A stretch of 64,000 nucleotides of DNA from NCBI GenBank assembly GCA_047602755.1, contig JBLKOM010000003.1, positions 168,785 to 232,784 of the forward strand, written 5' to 3'. The number at the start of each line of letters is the position of its first letter. Position 1 is the stretch's first letter. A program made the translations under genes and the position numbers. Of the stretch, positions 33,401 through 35,811 are shown piece after piece. The notes under the pieces are model-generated. The model did not search any database. It was not told the origin of the DNA and saw only the letters and a list, made by a program, of their open reading frames with translations. Origin of the DNA: JACJVV01 sp047602755 (lineage in GTDB: Archaea; Nanobdellota; Nanobdellia; Woesearchaeales; JACJVV01).

Positions 33401-34674
33401 ATAGAAGCATCTGAAGAAATAAGTAATTCCTTCACAAAATTTGAATCATCATTAGAGATAACTGCTTGTTTCATTTCTGGAGCTTTTGTTATGAAAATAC
33501 CCTCTAAGACTACTGTTTCATCTTGTTCTAAATCATCAAATGGAATTACTAAATATGAATTATCTTTTTTGATTAAAGAATCATTTATGTTTATTTTTAC
33601 TTCTTCAGCATCTTCCTTAGTTGTGAACATATTACTCATAAAATTTCTTACAGGCCGATTTGATAAAGTTCTTTTAATTCCTTCTGCTTCAACATAAGCT
33701 TGATTAACTTTTTCCTTAATAGACGATCTATTTTTATCAGAATTTATAGATAAATTAATTGTTGAATCAGAAGGTATTTCTAAACGAATATCAGTATTTG
33801 ATAATGTTTCACTTGCAGTAATTTCTATTCTTGTTGTCCATATAACTGGTTCACCTATAACTATTTCTGATTGCATTAATCCAGTAGATTTAATTAACAA
33901 AGTTGCATTTGTTTCATTAAAAAGATCATCAATCAATAATGTTTCATTAATTAATGAGTCATTAAGAATACTATCATTTAACAAACTATCATTTAACAGA
34001 CTGTCATTTAAAATACTGTCATTAAGAATGCTGTCGTTTAATAAACTATCATTTAAAATACTATCATTAAGAATGCTGTCGTTTAATAAACTGTCATTTA
34101 GAATACTGTCATTAAGAATGCTGTCGTTTAATAAACTGTCATTTAGAATACTGTCATTAAGAATGCTGTCGTTTAACAAACTATCATTTAGAATACTGTC
34201 ATTAAGAATACTGTCATTTAACAAACTATCATTAAGAATATCATCATCTTGAATATTATCGTCGACTATAGGAATTGTTTCTGTTGCGGTTAAATAATCA
34301 GTTTCAATTTTTTCTTCAGAATTAGAAACTTGTTGATAAACTGCATTAGAAGGCTCATTAACATAAAAATTCAATACTTTTGATACAGTAATATTATCAA
34401 GTGATAGGTCAAGTAAAACTTCATGACTACCTGAATAACTTGGAGTAAATCTTAAAGAGTTTAAAGTTTGAGTATAAAATTGATTAATTATTTGTCCAGA
34501 GAAAATTGCGTTTGGAGGTACTACATCTATAACTATCTCGTCACCTAGATTGATGGTGTCGTTATCTATATTAGCGTCTAATTTTACGCCAATTGTTACC
34601 CCTAATAACATAACAATAATCAGTAAAATTATTGTCAGATATGGAAGTAAACTTTTAGCTTGTTTCGTACCCAT
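6451..34674 (-). CDS. Giant 9407-residue surface protein fused to a cytoplasmic HerA/FtsK-like ATPase
   Basis: One uninterrupted 28.2-kb gene. Approximate order: N-terminal membrane helix 12-30; LNDS pentapeptide repeats 146-245; a beta-rich segment; seven Cys-pair repeats 870-1485; a propeller-like stretch 1525-1725; long Asn/Ser/Thr-rich Ig-like segments; about 15 tandem Ig-like domains joined by VDDTPP-type linkers 4090-5540; more Ig-like segments; an NHL/propeller-like region 7790-8160; an acidic then Gly/Ser/Pro linker 8555-8604; a CGNNIC...NCPIDC motif near 8630; a membrane helix 8893-8916; then the ATPase, with Walker A GSTGSGKS 8973-8980 and Walker B VVVFDEVH near 9100. A Lys/Asn-rich tail (from about 9283) ends in a small helical module (GYTITQIKNYLI). 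Sequons are abundant, so heavy N-glycosylation is likely. The ATG has a GAGGT motif 5 bases upstream. The topology puts repeats outside and motor inside. Function is unknown; an adhesive or conduit fibre driven by ATP is inferred. Confidence 0.9.
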   Translation of the reverse strand: MGTKQAKSLLPYLTIILLIIVMLLGVTIGVKLDANIDNDTINLGDEIVIDVVPPNAIFSGQIINQFYTQTLNSLRFTPSYSGSHEVLLDLSLDNITVSKVLNFYVNEPSNAVYQQVSNSEEKIETDYLTATETIPIVDDNIQDDDILNDSLLNDSILNDSILNDSLLNDSILNDSILNDSLLNDSILNDSILNDSLLNDSILNDSILNDSLLNDSILNDSILNDSLLNDSLLNDSILNDSLINETLLIDDLFNETNATLLIKSTGLMQSEIVIGEPVIWTTRIEITASETLSNTDIRLEIPSDSTINLSINSDKNRSSIKEKVNQAYVEAEGIKRTLSNRPVRNFMSNMFTTKEDAEEVKININDSLIKKDNSYLVIPFDDLEQDETVVLEGIFITKAPEMKQAVISNDDSNFVKELLISSDASIHYHDVVVEVEIPTTLPDYVSLVWFNDNGEQVDVTNHPDYSISYIDSTNNGFIDKVRFIVPQLSEHRFLLIVEQLGFLSYSEIIDGTWTVEFNIPLTTSIKIENLNPEDITLSSFTYWTGNNWLQVTGIQQWPSVDNDYALISNWQSSHKKGRLIFNINESLSSYNLLFTIDGFEYYVSSQGMYKQLDKTLDLSNLIINYYLCSFNNTRHLCNPSTNQPGFSGELLTVFPFTDSLRLPKFIDIESASIFIEFPLSDYINKIVIPSSNNQFIQSSDDDLIISSLNFIRKYTDNNLVNNYSNNNINIRDMKVLNLNLTSSGDEILFVSGNRLSVFSNNLVHLINRTFPNQLSKISRSLGEYNYNNNTYFGTPTKAYNLDNEAKFDIPIDIDDPEEKVCYIRTALQYEGNKNPILTLSIGGYQYPINTNNILQEIFTSFNNYNQNTINGVACIGCDYDEGDYKINNISLNLNSLSSLASDYSSSSICTISPQIAYKNDSALQPFVQIGSSSPVPFSLTHNQMSETVLYYMNDKPDNVDIINTSDYDFSVILNNQPDTNNICLVRTALSYKGDKYDALSLELNSNQYDIETSFIKYDNKLSIKNITNKIATNLTCVGCDNQNDISLDISNLEIPVTFDAFECFAEIGLNYINDANANLFLNLDGNDFVIPTNNIQTNSSFILTKEGSTGSPTGENDNNIIGERDGLNPKIIRMQFDNMNISNQKAKDCNLEIALCLDNKTQSPQFNDISIILDNVQNTVIYTPDENVIPYCDGTSEYGWASIPISCNFLNQDTFVYAYCDDCDQDNFYRVMLDNGSSTSSAQIEESNIDSPGISLDQDFMIRLTSDTSLNYDLINFSVDCDKIGSVSEINLSCQSCNEQSSYNYLSYIQDGDEIPLINFYSVNASRYNYVDTVVDCSDLSSGNNNIKYNCETCNENNYYRVFTNNTNQLIEIVEITDTQNSFQNVEISIDCNYLSNNNRVYFGCEGCDNDNYYYLSLIDNNGDSFSSSNINNNLPINYYDVKLSAKVDSLELLDKSFVTTEVNCSNITNDAEIILSCEFCDDDNFYRILSSNVVTVDSYYNNDEIDEGYIFEIISINKDASSQVVVGDQNGIIRILDESLNILKNISLNSIIKDIEIVDIYPQYIGEEIFVATSNGLRVFRSNGEEISSASDTNPASFVLSHNNKLLVVRDNGDIEECNNLGCSYVYTVDGFVNSIVSGKVLDNNNPLNELVILTSSQEDNIIVLDSDYNEEFKFTSQFANDITISNTSNYPTNEIVVLTTNEIKDYSLFYPNSVTIKINDTTIDPNLNNLKSNVTIGFKDELESYLSDANCDNNVCYVPVEISTDSNTRIKFSELNVSFSYDFIHDIDVKSANIYMNDSNFDISLPSPYEVRILSYNNSGYNIPIDLYVEQITGISSIIANSNNFWINRVSCNANEDIGILGPNNVLGNCNMAYYAYSNFNKRPDYLWNSQNVGFIVNKTISNETDGLLYYHNITLSRNATQNITQLFYNLTLDQELPAKSYYLKIYHEETNLTPRIDLLLSDDCDISIIDIENNFSVFMDEETEIFKYCAQRENPTSNLIDKIILVQPIMGVTGTNSSNLTYSFISDTNDPPTIVNISQVDPDPITMNATWGENYTINITFNDPNNDKINFTVFANTSFGIFQISDEVQQVTSANYNYSINISTNRSFVGENYIYVVFADIDEDGEPIRDFFQSNQFGPFIVNKRAVVISNSSLNEIINRKDSTSTQLFAEFNDTKGELIINNLLCTMFINEESSPYATTLSTNNGRCNFNLYSLAPLVSNYSYTILLDDNLYYIKNQTALNHFYVSDSLVPVLSYDSNGNINGNIVSLGRNITEDYLEFNFTNAIYSRGGDINLSEFNLTYNWSIKNSTHELNSSSYNIDENNLTNDFPIRNIFVPNQTLIPGTYNLSVYLEQNFSQNYSNISQKVINIIGKIKGNYITEDEITLPKSSDDLLQINLTDEFDETLLGIGNYITFNSENLTCSNFIFNTSNNYYQCTLSAKPNALPGNHSYNISVQKDYYESLQLVSQNVTLVGSSLMADVSIWKDNQEKDVNEFIFNRTSGKDFIVNVTNITDGFIPLDNVNYNVSFSHSFTNPSIGVTDSTTENNFIVSKQLSPSTQLGDLTINVTLSKEGFDNFTKLINITIYSDFVIDDYTDDLIVFRKDYNNENKINLSFYLTDTSQNPFDYGAIGTDINFTINFNISHEECNFQRNSSNFRHYYCTFSPALNDPIGKMNATVLIEPKYYFPKTVELTNITIKDYIIPQFKFSYLDEFDNIINDGNVIFQNQTKNVTLVLTDTQGNILGLDVIPDINDIECNINITNLTNQEKYNNQGINIINSTNHYLCYYELSPDCNYNVGIHNVNITFTEFDTEFYKTLDSNLSILNQIHVKDYVNVSLNFTGENSQEEIISAEVTNTIQLQATAESHCGNTVSGNFFTTDNMGFSRTTPSFSYYINPDTSQEIITLNTTLTNDDYQVYVNGSRQISLIEAIQANIISFDEHIRYSNTLNQNLTFYGEILTVIGQKINESNYDINTLDNLRCDWYVDNSPMQSDVQFNQKHMCIFNHFEPDCSYPVGDYEIKLIVRNISNIDYNFVEHSYDGNTSSKNLRIIDSNASLTILDPIENSNLTASTIQILNYTLTDTCSDFDSIQQNEIDYSLRWRIFNGTNQIFIAIIPNEQTNMPYNWFIQPTLWKENNITLFLDSDYYTPTSINHSVNIYQAVKLNEIEVPLFAEIGENYDINCSVSTVNGANIDLENYIINMTINGVSEILPTCCQGNVSKSFEATGTGINYVTCEIYENSTLFLNSTEPISKTTSFLTTDVIQIDLEVSNREYKFDDSGETYLNKSWVFREQDPYMKEPNVTYLVAKPYIKSLSTNEKVIQDGSTVHFYLVNETDIIHINDCTVDVQEFQNRIFTDLSNAERALEAIDSFYVNYPCYVKWTPGSNILVGDYNITANVSLQDFKTNNSNASLAVFGLLYIDVENPKNNDQIYTNITDYIINVTIKDDLGNLVTDGLEINAYYAHPSSSWSGYLGPLNYTINEEKYQLVWDVKDTHSGSSISFTNKNYHYVRIRAYGDYYPNASLITRHHISQSRIGSEAFGVTNQDDNRTYVNTTRPIYIHPIKSDLVSPTLLTPIILMDNTTNTTVVECSVERTYDNQPLQNYNVNLICNGLGCLPESDPDYDSSLLSNSSGSNGRAIFHYYFGTNETFHDSFMGGLELEFKCEIESDFTGLIRYDAVPSEDNPNSNGTFQISSTIGSADISAQVNILNAGCLSNYDGLGHNVVNYDGATDNVPPGLRCCVPYVNLTTNSEADTADNLELNVAKFLASGDSPLNGSMINILNNTNELNIYNGIYVAVNNTGEHECVNFGLYDSKVIQISADFFDSSSQDYFTTRLDINPPVGECTVDIIDPKPFYTPGEEIELEIITPMIRGSFSSNSIDRLWYVYTNQFNTSDDIVQKINSTEFSNLNWNITTTIDHDINATEGIAYIYGYALDYGSNYLNSNQVAGEPYSCGNVSILLDLEPPTIHVFNVTTSLTTSTPPFSGDPCSNLNPCGVVTGNITFGWNISDDTEIDEIWITSSYNGLNITDSCIINDIDSNSSSNTSTCNYKIEGEHTLIDSPHIFTLYVRDGANKISEQAIEIFVDNNPPASDEITLNTSIYVTPGTSINATINFIPDLGPASFNPSVDSNSMVWVEFDGNCIELDCTGLANNSGSFSFIFDAPIQENIYNYSFYYKDNLSNYNHTNFTIYVDDTPPNIFTVSPNDNTNLSGTITLMINAKDNIGLNLSSARYCIDQDSVCNPDTSFISSDEQSDNSYNFTANVDTTNLSYPDGTYYFGASISDLAGNSNTTPFITFVVDNTAPQVAIQEYQDDDIVGGTILLNVTISDERLNTNSITLLRNGIDTGISKTNIGSDLYQFEIDTTDYDEGSSIFTVTASDLVTPPNVGQDSVTLIINNEAPFLIGSLSNNYVRSGTEVDAILNISNKFADAIEHANATNLTDTISLINTTGPRAVPSIWVSQIILGGNLNPQNITFRASTILGQSNSTNVSFTLDDISPIISTFVYNETNDGNISNSNDPFTFTINANDLSNADQLGIIESVKLGSEYLFITPASSYNNNNYQSNLNSLGITNEGLNNLTLNVTDKAGNSVTKNISIFVDDTPPVFGDLYVNRTSGNALRPNIESIWFVPDNSDNNLSIIVTDNNPDNVSNVSVRVGSNNSHDLVEISDNIWSINANFVSLGCVVDTKCTLTITAKDIARNVNTTTFKLVVLEETPEIKDLAISNDYIQSGTEIQAFANVTVYGGLDQLLSIKTAYSKLLTNDSNTANTVRYSNSISPTYDEDNPFSNVTFVFTSVFGNRVSDLIELTIDDEEPTFDNLVYSDIDNVSNSNQELTISLNVSDTINNGSAGIIESVKLYRLGHSSNSIDLIQVLGNQYSIEDFKLFDLGISNDSTDDGNTTLVINATDKVGNSNTTTYNIVVDNTNPAISTPWLNNVSFLKSTPLYIRSAVFLYINTTVLDDNLKNVKLINTDSPSDTIDLINETNGFHWDNTINDYVDEIGCNPNTRCNITITAEDYADNFASVTAFFYIDDFLPNINNSLVSPNYTQSDKQVTVSAIVTDNFEIDSVTATYNGTLYVLNNLSGSNDIWFTNTIHIPENSNIRPIMITAIDKAGNQQSSVVHLTVDDHAPELSDFKYSLVSQYANLETDLEFSIHVDDETNHNSVFGIINSSIIYYGSTNSNVSLIGSNPGTFTVTTNLSNLGISTDDLYNITARVTDQAGNYAEANVSITVDTSPPIIHEVLFNGQSELKINYTKPFTITVNATDILAGVKNVTVNASSELHNLTINPTTSRYEIEINASRLGCTNIPNLEYSCTIRVAAFDNANNLAEINKEITIDTILPEFVDIQYQEYSQSNQPITINVTTDKNAENVSANISTTSYFEMINNNPKNWSGQINVGTLGNITINARDTSGNINSTLITVNIDDIPPTIDGISYSGMGISNSFDIFTFWVNVSDDANFTTGKIKNVTIYGPSGFEYILHNTTLSMNNFTTQLNFTQLGFDDEQYPDNQTNFTIRSYDLAGNMNETNYSFIIDNTPPSINGSYIHNNGSDDIIIPFNFTESNADYFEERFIMSINQSVNWTINVSDNYGIDNNSIYITSNCSDLKFRMPNITTNDKYQIELKAEDLNCIIDDGTQSITRRIIFNATDISNNTKTKEFEIIFLNFQPTIGLSLPKLDIEDIQLYNYDMNNDIINISFNVSTGNELKAIDPIMIHLISPYMPEADITYLQINENIDFTVIEGIRTYYYTFLFTPKYPGEYNITINATDNEGLVGILNIENYFKANNRTTGQITITNVTPLNFDDGTGIDKNQTVQLNILLKNTGNALMRDLDASLFYRVGQSNLTNFKSNGIVTNLTGNIFNCGIIYTNERVNPDNERYEECSFDVELNITNLAGHGNMTYEIQSNWLNPNASIRSPPPLSELIYIFIPENKSISVNDQVEHKNITSKTNVNLGYIEILNDGNSVIQALELEIIDDSLPFANNITITPINSENPQNLPIASSRIFEINTTIDVERGNHFGNVTVSSTSCEDCTQNITINFTAYDQGLLNIISPLPNTGNTFIVTRTEFNDEYNNETTCQLNTSLNEPLNNYPITISLYNNTDSSFVSSQTDNSNFAGKITTSFNDLYPGQYTIYCNATTNLENHVNITQNASLILELFGQLTLETFEISSDTIDITDPISNITLNATVKDEYDNFVQGANVSFYANFTDENIFTLIAYCITDINGYCNVTDYRPTTAVIATYSVKANATKAYYHESGILDEELTITGDYSAKIMVPSQDQKLFINNTYEFRVDITNGSTNDLVSNYNSLESLEWYIKNDSHDSEYELIIDEKERIYSFFVNLSKDFISLGKHILKVNFTVEGAGYESSEIDIAIWDYVNVSTFEINHTNVTRNEDGSPLNDTLLANATIIFNSSHEPVNNFECNWIYWYNTTYLIELGKSNTNENGLCEIVINPNSSFIVGPGKIILNLDDYNYSRPLQNVQTQNLSFNITENLSINIDSPIYSVSTPTVIFRNQTLNLNSTIFDLFNNYDLTELKNVTWNITNTTNDVFAIINQINATIEFNESYHLGIYNINITAEKDNYGNGTNITQIELRGWANSSEVILQDDFFDKGYYLVNESINVVCSVKDELGNDVSGYNVNISIYNEDFTSDNFTQTTNQSGQANYTFNLSDLGFPIGLFNASCIIEDTPNSPFTAILGSKFENDSIIIKDILNLSKNVTEEDQLIIYRSNNGSYLPHNISFEINVKNVSLGDVNNTYINYTYVEPLNSTNYIFNLPYGYEVSNCTTNEQGNCTIDIDVSNNLSIGINVFNVTATKDLHVTETLLQNVTVKGFSNVTWESDLDVPNLNFSNRSLVTSVCRVCESDTNSSVIYNYPVFANVTYPAYYLKQTFTGNLLTNRLMTSANRFSSLSYSSYLGDGSYLVSDTDINISTDNNFFIISNNFDGINFTNANIIISDMSENANISLLVKFVDDTYLTIFNEINYTQFLDSYTTGYIIDTAVGQVDSFTNLIIRINSNNSEQAYAVIDEISLENKKDLFTLSLGTNFKIVDANQGSNAPSYGNYSGDMEYLTQESIDDTSRGWHVSRGLGFISHNTMKNGGNQSLGVNGTVEPNQNLTMGLRTSSQSFNVSIHQDFGFFYRVNSTDVNLTVSFVDHNGASYHYEIGPYNKSEYPYVLMNGYRQIQIPINEIKQNIDTDILRHINFSFVNNLSISQSYEALLDTVYTQDQIIANKSNNGLAEFSWLPPLSGKLRVSCLIDDHADYYAYDNFIENILTIGDIAGDDEELEFDFNAVMNSEIISMYVNTGNLNGITLSNSVGKFTTLQIRNRKATSSDVRITIVPSSINDISLTQDQIDSIKLFSFDGYDYSTTINILNIRANGLISVPIYFRTTNDIINNYELFDTIDSIKNITHLSGMLKIEYLQTDEVFTRPFIIINRNYQASITDIRNSTGSYPLIVKPEQLLNISVDVLSDNNNELLIDSNYIISFNNTLNEILNVNYLSDYEFRRCKTISKALSNNINNVTVNIKCISPILLDEFQLPNISLQITPRLSDTLGFKPIGTSLIVIGNINYSDYVGPEIVSVDFTLYNDTNNITELVNVTSIIKDINNVTDAELFYGLIENINNVTFSDNINYTSNNYSFDSIGPSNDNYSISLNNISLLNNQKLIDLSADLLFTVPIIYRNITLTDNISNDSNTSNDIIPNNINFNNFTYKLELREEILSGNNNLFAKINITANENEIYNSQNYLGFEYEFMHNNMIVNNSLLSRNDLIWVSVPKNSTIVDLFFNMTPVPEHLEFVKFESVVILNQTPDKIYLAALDKELSSLFVLQSDINTNSFNYNIVQRIGGVRGDSPSRYSYPVSLHVSDNLLSVVDKHNGRIKTYNINTNNSKNIILTHNITYPSGTPISLFRPDDAIFTASTGVIVNTNQKSVILVTRGTQNYNEIKRIDLDSNNNPIFVNPISISYAPNSDLYYLLDNNKNMSTINSIILNSTDFIVNSSIIIEDLFTPPQMKPLISKIRIFNITVGAETRDIMVMVDKSHSMLYLLDITNGISTIVPNLVEISLPSIASQVSSNIVINPSDVSLYYNGTNYSIILSDISTNFLYTLTSPSWNGQWQYHSFQETFDELNPRDIVVDVGNNRFRRLDGSYGNVEFSHPGELNQSRGIISKKIIDQMNLYISNNCKSNNQFMFNNIRDFFNVDKNYLLNGNVIIDLNKVEYCNIPIGFEMLYPGKINISDMGILYDSQINMRNLQYQVSANSINLTINASNPINLTYSLSGILINNITNMSLDYEDMVDYYNFTKNFTTSSGRYLSLLSAKDNSSNKGTALSLFNVNSLAKLTGQLSNPDYDINVLFELSQSASDLDSRLDVLQTSKIIEVNRSQELNETIINTSYDLLYNVDSEILISGAEEVRQNVKILFKNAEFNIVNNTINQSIIIDLFDILSLNYPNNTISPNGYDSFGYGGVSIKNYLLNYDTVQIIFNISSLVNKLKNLDENSYSPNISSMRIYYCPTFNISNCSSSDWKQLTNYSIDEINYIITAYVPSTSSFIVVEKDLSGSGIIGDDEGMPDEGDSGSDDDDGASTQPPTTPGTPSSGGSGGSSGSSPVPTVITEQIFVYPDAFNESRFIITSECGNNICELGENQFNCPIDCSPEPVLINFSNIEHSVLLPGTTIQTFVEFESKIDSSTTIVFEFKNLELANYVSFAEPQFNLGPYQKRSIPVTITIPENARKQLITSYVYMYGAGPDSQKLVTLHIADHSDLLFDINTILSKNQLNPGEDANAMIALRNDILLNNMITIEYSVDFILPDGDIQNVYFSSEELLFNRIANLERTISLLDEEQRLIENQRSFLSKLFNPTNKEVMEGDYALTVSVIYNDIKSDQITQFSVKENIFANFYFRLSMFVLFLIAISGMLLYGYYKYSSYMRQNQRYIVPNLNDLPRQIKGKIAFKVGKIGGTDKIAYLESEDLTTHALVAGSTGSGKSVTASIVVEEALNNNIPAVVFDPTAQWTGLLSPLKDNRIMKSYSKFNMNADDARAYKGLIFTPKDDNFELDFKDYMTPGEATVFNLSGLTTSQYDSSVKKIIDTMFNQHWEESTTLKLVVVFDEVHRLLDPAAKSGGYESLIKACREFRKWGIGLVMASQVNSDFKEAIEGNVLTEMQLNTKNLEDINKIESKYGVEYSSRVTRQGVGIALVQQPKHNKGKPWFIEFRPPQHDPHKLSEEDLQKYQLFTDKLKFFKLILEELKVMNVNVSDYELDYTLASNKLKEGNFKIVDIYIDELKQSLEKLPNYEKAESNAKNNIKKKLEQKSKNVSNSQVISENNKIKNKEILNKNTNLLKDTDNNKSNLNKNLPNESKNGITNKSNVKEISEYIDRNTKKGYTITQIKNYLIKNKISKKVIDDAIIYSKQRK
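7735..7758 (-). other. Walker A motif of the giant protein's ATPase
   Basis: These 24 bases encode GSTGSGKS (residues 8973-8980), the P-loop. An intact Walker B (FDE) follows about 125 residues later, so the motor domain looks functional. Confidence 0.9.
8865..9010 (-). repeat. Acidic and Gly/Ser/Pro linker in the giant protein
   Basis: This segment encodes a low-complexity hinge, first Asp/Glu/Gly-rich and then Thr/Pro and Gly/Ser-rich (residues about 8555-8604). It separates the long outer repeat region from the membrane-proximal Cys motif, Ig-like domain and transmembrane helix, so it probably gives the stalk flexibility. Confidence 0.7.
18050..22420 (-). repeat. Tandem Ig-like domain array in the giant protein
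   Basis: About 15 consecutive units of roughly 100 residues are each introduced by a linker of the form [VI]D[DN]xxP, for example VDDTPP, VDNTAP and IDDIPP. Units carry motifs such as 'xxVTASD' or 'xITAxD' and many N-x-S/T sequons. The pattern fits bacterial/archaeal Ig-like or cadherin-like stalk domains. Copies are diverged at DNA level, so the array is old. Confidence 0.75.
30225..32065 (-). repeat. Seven Cys-pair repeats in the giant protein
   Basis: Seven copies of C-x-x-C followed by [DN]-rich residues and aromatic residues (for example CETCNENNYYR, CEGCDNDNYYY, CEFCDDDNFYR) occur between residues about 870 and 1485. Most of the rest of the protein is poor in Cys. Each unit also has a more N-terminal Cys (as in VDCSDL, IDCNYL, VNCSNI), so disulphide-linked or metal-binding beta modules are likely. 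Confidence 0.7.
33955..34239 (-). repeat. Coding minisatellite: 19 LNDS pentapeptide units
   Basis: Nineteen consecutive pentapeptides [IL]LNDS (15 bases each) occupy residues 146-240, followed by a degenerate LINET. Most follow a 45-base higher-order order of one LLNDS and two ILNDS. Every unit contains an NDS sequon. The DNA copies are nearly identical, so copy number could change in frame by slippage. Confidence 0.9.
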
Positions 34675-34802
34675 TACTACCTCTTTTTTAAATTCAAAAA
34701 ATTAAAAACATTTTACTATTAATATTAAATTTAATTAAAATGCTTTTAATACCCCTTATTTAATTAATTTTAAACACATTAATAAGTAAATTTTAAGTTA
34801 TA
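34675..34802. other. Gap between giant gene and transposase gene
   Basis: This 128-base AT-rich gap holds the Shine-Dalgarno motif GAGGT of the giant gene and a candidate outer end of the insertion element (34751-34762). I see no convincing TATA box for the giant gene. Its promoter could lie here in degenerate form or inside the element. Confidence 0.5.
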
Positions 34803-35732
34803 TTATTTAAATAATTTACGGTTATTTTGGCTCTGTAGAATTCCTATATAATATTTCAGTATTAACAAAGCATTTCTTATTGCTCTTTCGATATTATATG
34901 CTAAAATTCTAAATAACAACTCATTTTTCTGTGTTTGAAACTTTCTAGCTCTAAGTTTAGAGCCAAATTTTCTCTTCAAAGAAGAGAAAATAGACTCAGT
35001 CAGCTCCCGCTGACTGTATAACCCTTCTTCAAAGGTTCTTTTAGCCTTTTTTCTATACCATCCTTTTGTTTTAGATAATGGTAAATGTTTATACTTCATA
35101 GAAATAAGGCTATTTTTACCTGATTCAAACACTAATTTATGATTCTCATTAGAATCATACCCTTTGTCTGCGACAAGATAATCAAAGTCAAGAAACTTGA
35201 CTTTGTTATACATTAAAAGAAAATCTACACAGTCATGTCGACGATGTTTTCTAATTTTGGTAGCCAAGATTATTTTATTATGTAAATCGCTTATTGCATT
35301 TAAATTTACAAAACCTTTTACAGGTTTTGTTCTATCAATTCTTTTACAATAATGTGCTGATGCATGATCTAGCTCTAAACCTGTACTATCAACTCCAAAA
35401 AATGTTCCACGTTCTTTGAATAAATGACGAGTTAAAAAAATAAGCTTATTAATTATCTTAGATTTTAATCTATTTGCATACTTATGTAGCGTCGTAAAAT
35501 GAGGTATTTTATTTAGTGAAATATATTGAGGTATTTTTGAGTCATATAATGACTCAATAAACTTACGATAACCGTAAGTTGTATGTTCCTTCGCTACCAA
35601 AAGGAACAAATGTTGTATATTTGTGAATATTTTATTTGAATATTTGCTATTGTAAATAGGAACTTGTCCAAAAATACATAATTTGCTTACAATTTTCGAA
35701 AACTTTTTGAATTTTGACTTTATTACATCCAT
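34803..35732 (-). CDS. IS5/DDE-family transposase
   Basis: A 309-residue transposase with a recognisable DDE_Tnp_1 catalytic core: first Asp in FFGVDSTGLE, second Asp in YLVADKGYDS, and Glu in RELTESIFSSLKRKFG. The chain is Lys/Arg-rich and the length is normal for IS5-type enzymes, with no frameshift, so it may be active. I choose the ATG at 35732 because a GAGGTG motif lies 6 bases upstream; a GTG at 35741 is in frame but would overlap that motif. A strong hairpin covers the Shine-Dalgarno region. It lies 128 bases upstream of the giant gene on the same strand, so read-through could influence that gene. Low-level host benefit is not evident; this is an ordinary mobile gene. Confidence 0.88.
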   Translation of the reverse strand: MDVIKSKFKKFSKIVSKLCIFGQVPIYNSKYSNKIFTNIQHLFLLVAKEHTTYGYRKFIESLYDSKIPQYISLNKIPHFTTLHKYANRLKSKIINKLIFLTRHLFKERGTFFGVDSTGLELDHASAHYCKRIDRTKPVKGFVNLNAISDLHNKIILATKIRKHRRHDCVDFLLMYNKVKFLDFDYLVADKGYDSNENHKLVFESGKNSLISMKYKHLPLSKTKGWYRKKAKRTFEEGLYSQRELTESIFSSLKRKFGSKLRARKFQTQKNELLFRILAYNIERAIRNALLILKYYIGILQSQNNRKLFK

Positions 35733-35793
35733 AAATAACACCTCAATTATTGTCGTTAAATCTCAAAATTAAAGACAATAAGGTGTTATTTAT
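35731..35793. promoter_or_regulatory. Large inverted repeat over the transposase start
   Basis: ataaataacacct (35731-35743) pairs perfectly over 13 bp with aggtgttatttat (35781-35793). After a 4-base bulge, tattgtc (35748-35754) pairs with gacaata (35774-35780), leaving a 19-base loop. In the transposase mRNA the inner arm contains the GAGGTG motif and start codon, so folding would block translation from outside transcripts, a known protective device in insertion sequences. Confidence 0.6.
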
Positions 35794-35811
35794 ACTTTTC
35801 TAAATAGGGTT

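Larger units (their letters stand above)
34751..35811 (-). mobile_element. Probable IS5-like insertion sequence
   Basis: A single-transposase element of about 1.06 kb. The limits are tentative. The left end accccttattta (34751-34762) matches imperfectly the reverse complement of taaatagggtt (35801-35811), as short terminal inverted repeats would. I found no clear target duplication. It separates the minus-strand surface block from the plus-strand chaperone cluster. Confidence 0.5.

Noticed and set aside
33955..34239. Regular short repeats as a CRISPR array
   Set aside because: Units are contiguous 15-base coding repeats with no spacers and no cas genes in the window.
34028..34252. Plus-strand frame of repeated MLSFNKLSF units
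   Set aside because: It is the antisense shadow of the LNDS minisatellite; the minus-strand frame continues for 28 kb.
6451..34674. Giant frame as an artefact of several fused genes
   Set aside because: There is no internal stop in 28 kb of very AT-rich DNA, domain style is continuous, and no internal ribosome site with promoter stood out. Long reads would confirm.
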